From Priestia megaterium NBRC 15308 = ATCC 14581 (GTDB lineage Bacteria; Bacillota; Bacilli; Bacillales; Bacillaceae_H): 64,000 nucleotides of DNA. The notes under the pieces are model-generated. The model worked only from the letters and a program-made list of their open reading frames with translations, was not told the DNA's origin and made no database searches. How positions within the stretch are numbered: position 1 is the stretch's first letter; each line of letters opens with the position of its first letter. This document shows positions 59,448-64,000 of the stretch, in pieces. Position numbers and translations under genes: made by a program. The stretch lies in contig NZ_CP009920.1 in assembly GCF_000832985.1 (NCBI RefSeq), positions 5,078,501 to 5,142,500 of the forward strand, given 5' to 3'.

Positions 59448-60385
59448 GTTTTATCCCCTCCCTTTACATAGAGCTGGGGATTTACATATTTGTAGCTCAA
59501 ATCCACAAATGAATTAATTAAAACAACAAACAGGCCCATCCACAAAATATACCCTTGAATCACAGGATAATCACGATTCATAATCGCATCAATGACTAAT
59601 TTTCCAATGCCAGGATAAGCAAAAAGCACTTCAATGATGACCGTTCCTCCAAGCAAACTGCCTAAGCTCGTGCCTAAAATGGTAAGGATGGGCGTTAAGC
59701 TATACCGGAACGCGTGGAAAATAAAAATGCGGCTTTCACTGATTCCTCTTGCTCGAGCGGATCGTACAAAATCTTGTTTCAGTCCTTCTAGCAGACTAGC
59801 TCTAATCATTCGCATATACACAGCGGACATGGCAAAACCGAGTGTTAAAGAAGGCAGTACAAGATGAGCCGCTGTGCCTGTCCCCATCGAAGGAAGCCAT
59901 TGAAGACGTACAGAGAACAGCTGTATAAACAAAAGGCCGAGCCAAAAGCTTGGAATAGACGCTCCAATTAAGGAAATACTTCTGCTGAGATAATCAATCC
60001 ATTTATTCGAGTATAGTGCTGACAGCGTGCCGAGTGGCACAGCTATTAACAGCATCACAACCAAAGATGCAGCCGTCAAGCGCAGCGTAGCCGGAAACTT
60101 CTCGGCTAATTCATCGATGACAGGCTCTTTTGTCATATACGAAGACCCTAAATCAAACTGAAAAAAGCGCTTCAGCCACTTTACATATTGAATATATACA
60201 GGCTCATTAAACCCTAGCTCTGTTCGCAAACTATTTATTTGTTCCTCAGAAACTGCCACGTCATCTACACGGAGCATTTGCTTAACTGGGTCTCCTGGAG
60301 CCAGCTTCATCAAAACAAAGCTGAGAAACGATAGGATAACTAAAAAAATGAGTAATTCTATTATTCTTTTACCAATTAATTTCAT
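59444..60385 (-). CDS. Nickel/peptide-type ABC permease (NikB/DppB position)
   Basis: A 313-residue permease with six helices. It shows FVLMKLAPGDPVKQML near residue 23, the family motif IPSFWLGLLFIQLFSVRLQW near residue 143 and the EAA loop KQDFVRSARARGISESRIFI near residue 217. It starts 2 nt after the binding-protein stop, so the two are tightly coupled. Confidence 0.93.
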   Translation of the reverse strand: MKLIGKRIIELLIFLVILSFLSFVLMKLAPGDPVKQMLRVDDVAVSEEQINSLRTELGFNEPVYIQYVKWLKRFFQFDLGSSYMTKEPVIDELAEKFPATLRLTAASLVVMLLIAVPLGTLSALYSNKWIDYLSRSISLIGASIPSFWLGLLFIQLFSVRLQWLPSMGTGTAAHLVLPSLTLGFAMSAVYMRMIRASLLEGLKQDFVRSARARGISESRIFIFHAFRYSLTPILTILGTSLGSLLGGTVIIEVLFAYPGIGKLVIDAIMNRDYPVIQGYILWMGLFVVLINSFVDLSYKYVNPQLYVKGGDKT

Positions 60386-60387
60386 AT

Positions 60388-61914
60388 CTATTTCACATCT
60401 AAATCCTTTGTTATCACATAGTATTCACTTTTAGTTGTGACCCAATTTTTCACATTGTCTCTATAGGCCACAAAATTATTCGGATGAACAATCGAAGAGT
60501 GGAGCGTTTCTTTTTCTACTATTTCTCCGGCTTGCCTTGCTAACTCATTGCGCTGTTTTTGATCAACTGTTTTATTGAGTTTATTGATAATGGAAGTTAA
60601 TGCTGGTTCATGAAAATGACCTACATTAAATGCTCCTCCCTCCATGTAAAGAGCATTAAAGAAATATCCTGCATCTCCTCGCGGCGCGGTTACTAGACTA
60701 TATGTAACGATTCCCCAATCATTTTTTGTTGTCATATACTCGTCCATATTTTCCACTTGTTGAATGTCTATTTTTACACCAATCTTTTTTGCTTCTGACT
60801 GAAGCATTTGTGACATTAAAGGCAGTTCTGGACGATAAGGGTATGTAACAAGCTTAAAGGAAAGCTGTTTTCCATTTTTTATTGCTTTTCCATCCTTGAG
60901 TATATAACCGGCTTTTTCTAAATATGTTTGAGCTTCACTTGGTCCATAGATTTTCGTTTTTTGATCGTTCGAAAAATCTAAACTCTTTAAAAATGGACCA
61001 TTTGCTGGGGATCCTTGACCTGCAAGCGCTGTATCGACAACATCTTTTGGATTTAATAATACATCAAACGCTTTTCTCACATTTTTATCTTTAAACGCTT
61101 CTTGCCTTGAATTATAAAAAAGCATTTGATTTCTCAGGCTCGGCTGTACATCTACTACAATAGAAGAATCTTTTTTTAACGTGTTTAAGCTTTCAATAGC
61201 CGGACGGTACACAATATCGGCTTCACCTGATTGCAAAGCGGACGTTCGTGCATTTTCATCATCATTAAATGTTAACACAACTTCATCCAATTTTGGTTCC
61301 CCGCCCCAGTATTCTTTATATTTTTTTACTTTCATTTCATTATCCGGTTTAAACGAAGCTACTTTAAATGGCCCTGTTCCCACGGGTTTACTTTTTGTAT
61401 CTGGAGGAGCATCTACATCAATAATTGCTGTGTTTGGATGAACAAGTTCAGAAGGCAGCGTGGCAAGCGGCTCTGTTGTTGTAATGGTTAAGATTTGGCC
61501 ACTGGCTTTTATTTCTTTAATTTTAAGTGCACTTTTCATTGCTTCGCTTTCTTTTATCGTTCTTTCTAACGAATGTTTCACGGCTTCAGCATTTAGATCC
61601 TTGCCATTTTGAAACGTAATCCCGTCTCTAATCTCAAATACCCAGGTCGTCCCATCATCTTCTGTTTTCCACTTTTTTGAAAGCCACGGTTCAGTCTGTA
61701 ATTGCTCATTAACTTTTACTAACGTTTCGGCAATACCGGCTCGTACAGTTGTATAATTTAACTGTGGATCGAGCGTGTCACTTGGAAAATTCGATACAAA
61801 AGTAAGTGATTTCTTTTTGCTCTTTTCTTCGGTACTCGCAGAGTTACTCGAACATGCCGCTAGCAGACCTATCGCAGCAAGCGTTAAGCATAGCAAACTT
61901 ATCCTTTTTCTCAT
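60388..61914 (-). CDS. Nickel/metallophore/peptide-type substrate-binding lipoprotein (NikA/CntA-like)
   Basis: A 508-residue family 5 solute-binding protein. The lipobox is LLAAC with cysteine 21. Marks are SNFPSDTLDPQLNYT near residue 41, WVFEIRDGITFQNGKDLNAE near residue 90 and PVGTGPFKVASF near residue 178. The layout and similarity point to the NikA/CntA branch for nickel or metal-opine complexes, though peptides are possible. The ATG at 61914 follows AAGGAGGGG by 5 nt; seven earlier codons are rejected. A Fur/Zur-like box lies upstream. Confidence 0.88.
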   Translation of the reverse strand: MRKRISLLCLTLAAIGLLAACSSNSASTEEKSKKKSLTFVSNFPSDTLDPQLNYTTVRAGIAETLVKVNEQLQTEPWLSKKWKTEDDGTTWVFEIRDGITFQNGKDLNAEAVKHSLERTIKESEAMKSALKIKEIKASGQILTITTTEPLATLPSELVHPNTAIIDVDAPPDTKSKPVGTGPFKVASFKPDNEMKVKKYKEYWGGEPKLDEVVLTFNDDENARTSALQSGEADIVYRPAIESLNTLKKDSSIVVDVQPSLRNQMLFYNSRQEAFKDKNVRKAFDVLLNPKDVVDTALAGQGSPANGPFLKSLDFSNDQKTKIYGPSEAQTYLEKAGYILKDGKAIKNGKQLSFKLVTYPYRPELPLMSQMLQSEAKKIGVKIDIQQVENMDEYMTTKNDWGIVTYSLVTAPRGDAGYFFNALYMEGGAFNVGHFHEPALTSIINKLNKTVDQKQRNELARQAGEIVEKETLHSSIVHPNNFVAYRDNVKNWVTTKSEYYVITKDLDVK

Positions 61915-61982
61915 ATAAACCCCTCCTTTATTCAAAACAATCTTTCTTTTATGTACGGTTTCTAACTATAACTTCCTCCTTT

Positions 61983-62007
61983 TAAATCGTAACGATTATT
62001 ATTATCA
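61983..62007 (-). promoter_or_regulatory. Fur/Zur-like box upstream of the ABC importer
   Basis: On the minus strand TGATAATAATAATCG matches the Fur 7-1-7 consensus TGATAATNATTATCA in 13 of 15 positions. It overlaps AATCGTTACGATT, an inverted repeat with Zur-like halves (TCGTAA). Which regulator binds cannot be told by eye. Confidence 0.55.
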
Positions 62008-62131
62008 TAAAAAGTTTAATTTGTTTACCTTACTTTGTCAACAAAGGTTTTTAAAGGATATAGGCGCTCTAACAGTTGTTTTCACCCTTTATGATGATTA
62101 AAATTTATTGATAACGCATACAAATGAGCAT

Positions 62132-62162
62132 AAAAAAAACAAAGCCTTCTCGAGGCTTTGTT
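62132..62162 (-). terminator. Terminator of the DUF4395 gene
   Basis: CAAAGCCT/AGGCTTTG stem with A-run giving a U-tract on the minus strand. Confidence 0.8.
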
Positions 62163-62575
62163 TATGCAGCGTGTTTTTTTCTTTTATATTTCCACATCAT
62201 ATATCGATAACGAATCGTGCAGCCTATACAATATCCCATTAGCGCTACACCAGCAGCAAGAATCACCATTATACTAAATACATAGCCGACAAGCGTATAG
62301 CCCATTAAAAATGAAATGAAAGCAACCCCCATACATATCGTTGCAATCCATTGGTTAAAAAGCTGCTGATCCCGGTCTTCCATTTGATAAGAAGAAGCAG
62401 GCTTTTTGAGAAGCTTTTTCCCTGCCATAATTACGGGATTACGCTTTGTTGCAAGTGTGACTACTCCAATGAGAAAAGGCAAAAGTAAAAGCCACTTTGC
62501 CGCAAGTAAAGCGATCAAAACCGTTATAACGATAAAGAGTTGATTAAGCTGAACTAATGGTTTGGGAATGCTCAT
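62162..62575 (-). CDS. DUF4395 membrane protein
   Basis: A 137-residue protein with four helices. It begins SIPKPLVQLNQLFIVITVLI and has NQWIATICMGVAFISFLMGY and the GYCIGCTIRYR ending, all typical of DUF4395. The CIGC pair could be a redox or metal site. Function unknown; relatives sit beside thiosulfate and thioredoxin-like genes. ATG follows AGGAGGAG. Confidence 0.82.
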   Translation of the reverse strand: MSIPKPLVQLNQLFIVITVLIALLAAKWLLLLPFLIGVVTLATKRNPVIMAGKKLLKKPASSYQMEDRDQQLFNQWIATICMGVAFISFLMGYTLVGYVFSIMVILAAGVALMGYCIGCTIRYRYMMWKYKRKKHAA

Positions 62576-62669
62576 GGAACTCCTCCTTCTTAAAACCTAT
62601 TATACAAATTGGTTTACTAATTTAAAAGAAAAAGCACTCCAAATGAACGATAAGACTCATATAAAAAAG

Positions 62670-62786
62670 TTACATAATTTCACTAACGTACTTTAAGATC
62701 AGTATCGTAAATAAAATCAAGACAACGTATCGTAAAGAACGAATTCGACGTTGAAGAAGACGTTTTACATGCCTTTTATTACGCAT
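62670..62786 (-). CDS. 38-residue basic membrane peptide
   Basis: A short frame beginning MRNKRHVKRLLQRRIRSLRY with a single hydrophobic helix (VVLILFTILILKYV) at the end. AAAGGGAGAA lies 5 nt before ATG. The arginine-rich head plus one helix resembles small membrane-associated regulators. No family recognised. Confidence 0.5.
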   Translation of the reverse strand: MRNKRHVKRLLQRRIRSLRYVVLILFTILILKYVSEIM

Positions 62787-62887
62787 ATGGGTTCTCCCTT
62801 TCGTATATTGAATTGTCTCTAGACACACTTATATCATACTTTTTCGGAGAACACCAACGTCAGAAAAAATTGCCAAGAACCACAGCT

Positions 62888-63718
62888 TTATGCGCTTAAA
62901 AAGCCTTTTCCAATTACATCTCGTACATCGTGTACAATCACAAATGCTTCATCATCAATTTTTTTAATCAGCTTTTGAAGCTTAATGAGCTCTTGTTTAT
63001 TAATGACCACATACAAGATTTCTTTTGATTCTTTTGTATAGTTCCCTCGACCGTTTAGAATCGTTACTCCGCGATCAAGCTGTTCATTGATTTGATCTGC
63101 TACTTCATTTTTGTTGCTTGAAATAACGGTAACGGCCTTTTTGGCATCAAACCCTTCAATAACAAAGTCAATTACTTTTGTTGTAATATAAAGCATGACG
63201 ATCGTAAATAGTAGCTTTTCGATTCCAATAATAAAATAAGAAGCCAATACCACTAGTAAATCAACTATTAAAAGTGCATGACTGACTTTCCAGTTTAAAA
63301 ACTTATTTAGAATTCGAGCAATAATGGCTGAACCTGCTGTTGTTCCACCAACTCGTAAAATCATCCCAATTCCAACGCCTAGCAGTACACCGGCAAAAAC
63401 CATGCCAATGAGCTCTTCATGAAGATGAAGACCCCAACCTTCAGTTACGTGAAGAAAAATAGATGTAGCGATAATCGTAATCATCGTATAGACGATGGTT
63501 TTTTTCTCTAAAAATTTATACCCTACGATAAGCAAGATACCGTTTAAAATAAAGTTAGTGCTGCCCGTTGAAAGATGCGTTGTATAATATAAAATAATTG
63601 ATATACCCGTAACGCCGCCTTCACCTAGTCCTATTGGAATGACGAACATGTTAACTGCAAGTGAAAATACAAACGAACCTATTAATAAAAAGATGACATC
63701 TTTTACTGTTTTACTCAT
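62888..63718 (-). CDS. YitT-family membrane protein (DUF161/DUF2179)
   Basis: A 276-residue protein with five to six helices (residues 1-190; SFVFSLAVNMFVIPIGLGEG, GVTGISIILYYTTHLSTGST, ILRVGGTTAGSAIIARILNK) and a C-terminal soluble domain (residues 195-276; YVVINKQELIKLQKLIKKID). This is the YitT/YpjC layout; the function is not settled. ATG follows GAGGAGG. The leader holds a terminator-like hairpin (63751-63781). Confidence 0.88.
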   Translation of the reverse strand: MSKTVKDVIFLLIGSFVFSLAVNMFVIPIGLGEGGVTGISIILYYTTHLSTGSTNFILNGILLIVGYKFLEKKTIVYTMITIIATSIFLHVTEGWGLHLHEELIGMVFAGVLLGVGIGMILRVGGTTAGSAIIARILNKFLNWKVSHALLIVDLLVVLASYFIIGIEKLLFTIVMLYITTKVIDFVIEGFDAKKAVTVISSNKNEVADQINEQLDRGVTILNGRGNYTKESKEILYVVINKQELIKLQKLIKKIDDEAFVIVHDVRDVIGKGFLSA

Positions 63719-63750
63719 CGATTAAACCTCCTCGTCATAAAAATTCACAT

Positions 63751-63781
63751 AAAAAAGTCCCTTCTCCAAAAGAGAAGAGAC
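63751..63781 (-). terminator. Terminator hairpin in the leader of the YitT gene
   Basis: On the minus strand a 10-bp stem GTCTCTTCTC/GAGAAGGGAC (one G-T wobble) with a 5-nt loop is followed by six T. It lies between the promoter at 63829 and the ribosome site. Confidence 0.7.
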
Positions 63782-63828
63782 GCTTATGTTTAGTTTTTAT
63801 ATTACGTATTCTTAAATTGCCATGTATG

Positions 63829-63857
63829 ACTATAATATGTTCAAATACGTTTGTCAA
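63829..63857 (-). promoter_or_regulatory. Sigma-A type promoter of the YitT gene
   Basis: On the minus strand TTGACA and TATAGT are 17 nt apart, close to consensus; the predicted start is near 63822. Confidence 0.75.
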
Positions 63858-64000
63858 ACGGAAAGTTTATGCATTATGTGTAACCACGGCTATGAGTCAT
63901 TTATCTTTTATGTATACTAGGAATGTTTTAATTTATTTAAACAAAGACGGATGCAGGAATTAGTTGACTCAATCAATTCTTTATCGCCTTTTTTCAATCG

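Noticed and set aside
63952-64000. Plus-strand ATG frame running off the window end (MQELVDSINSLSPFFN)
   Set aside because: No ribosome site before the ATG and too short to judge. A minus-strand frame ending near 63921 is equally possible.
1-64000. CRISPR arrays, rRNA, tRNA genes, intact insertion sequences or prophage modules
   Set aside because: No regularly spaced repeats, no tRNA-like cloverleaf with CCA end and no transposase or phage structural genes were found by reading; only the recombinase relic at 3754-4060 is mobile in origin.

Overview
The window looks like chromosome of a low-GC, spore-forming Bacillaceae bacterium, most likely Priestia (Bacillus) megaterium or a close relative. 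I base this on AAGGAGG-type ribosome-binding sites, sigma-A type promoters, a T-box leader, cre-like sites, a CotX-type spore coat gene and a deo locus of Bacillus type. The species is an inference from overall similarity, not a measured result. There is no rRNA, tRNA, CRISPR array or intact insertion sequence. Most genes are on the minus strand in short operons ended by intrinsic terminators.

Layout. 1-2.3 kb: C-terminal part of an RND efflux permease and a small membrane protein. 2.4-4.1 kb: accessory patch with a DUF3888 protein, a DUF4375-like protein, a cluster of hairpins and a broken serine recombinase. 4.2-9.3 kb: thioredoxin-reductase-like flavoprotein, an SRA-like/HNH protein resembling type IV restriction enzymes, a cystine-type binding lipoprotein divergent from a luciferase-like monooxygenase, and two DUF805 proteins. 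10-12.3 kb: T-box-controlled MFS transporter and an AmiS/UreI channel. 12.4-17.5 kb: deoxynucleoside locus (pdp-deoC-cdd-nupC, regulator deoR). 17.7-19.8 kb: GH25 muramidase, MazG-like hydrolase and HNH nuclease in one transcription direction. 20-25.7 kb: plsY paralogue, padR-DUF1129 pair, htpX, MBL-fold hydrolase, YnfA. 25.9-29 kb: CUT1-type sugar ABC importer without its ATPase. 29-44.5 kb: dehydrogenases, a fatty-acid transporter, a CapA lipoprotein, a YeeE/YedE sulfur transporter, an EAL protein, LysR, DMT and MFS transporters, and a frameshifted GNAT. 45.5-48.1 kb: gluconate-type GntR regulator with two sugar-acid dehydrogenases. 48-56 kb: M23 peptidase, a phosphatase behind a 20-residue leader ORF, spore coat gene, NhaP-type antiporter, CorC/HlyC-type protein. 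57-62 kb: complete nickel/peptide/metallophore-type ABC importer behind a Fur/Zur-like box. 62-64 kb: small membrane proteins and a YitT protein.

How the genes work together. The deo locus imports nucleosides, splits them, deaminates cytidine and cleaves deoxyribose phosphate; a large inverted repeat overlaps its promoter and a cre-like site lies just downstream. The GntR locus probably handles a sugar acid and has matching palindromes before both its regulator and its enzymes. The ABC importer at 57-62 kb is a full five-gene transport unit.

The most unusual material is in control of expression and in damaged genes. Three genes (6275, 7408, 62888) have a promoter, then an intrinsic terminator, then the ribosome-binding site, with no aptamer that I recognise. 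The UreI-type gene has its Shine-Dalgarno separated from its ATG by a perfect hairpin. Several genes reach their ribosome-binding site only through AUU, AUA or AUC codons. One ABC ATPase has its signature motif duplicated by a 30-bp tandem repeat. I found no clear new multi-gene defence or mobile system; the closest candidates are the muramidase/MazG-like/HNH group and the HNH protein that has lost its usual catalytic histidines.
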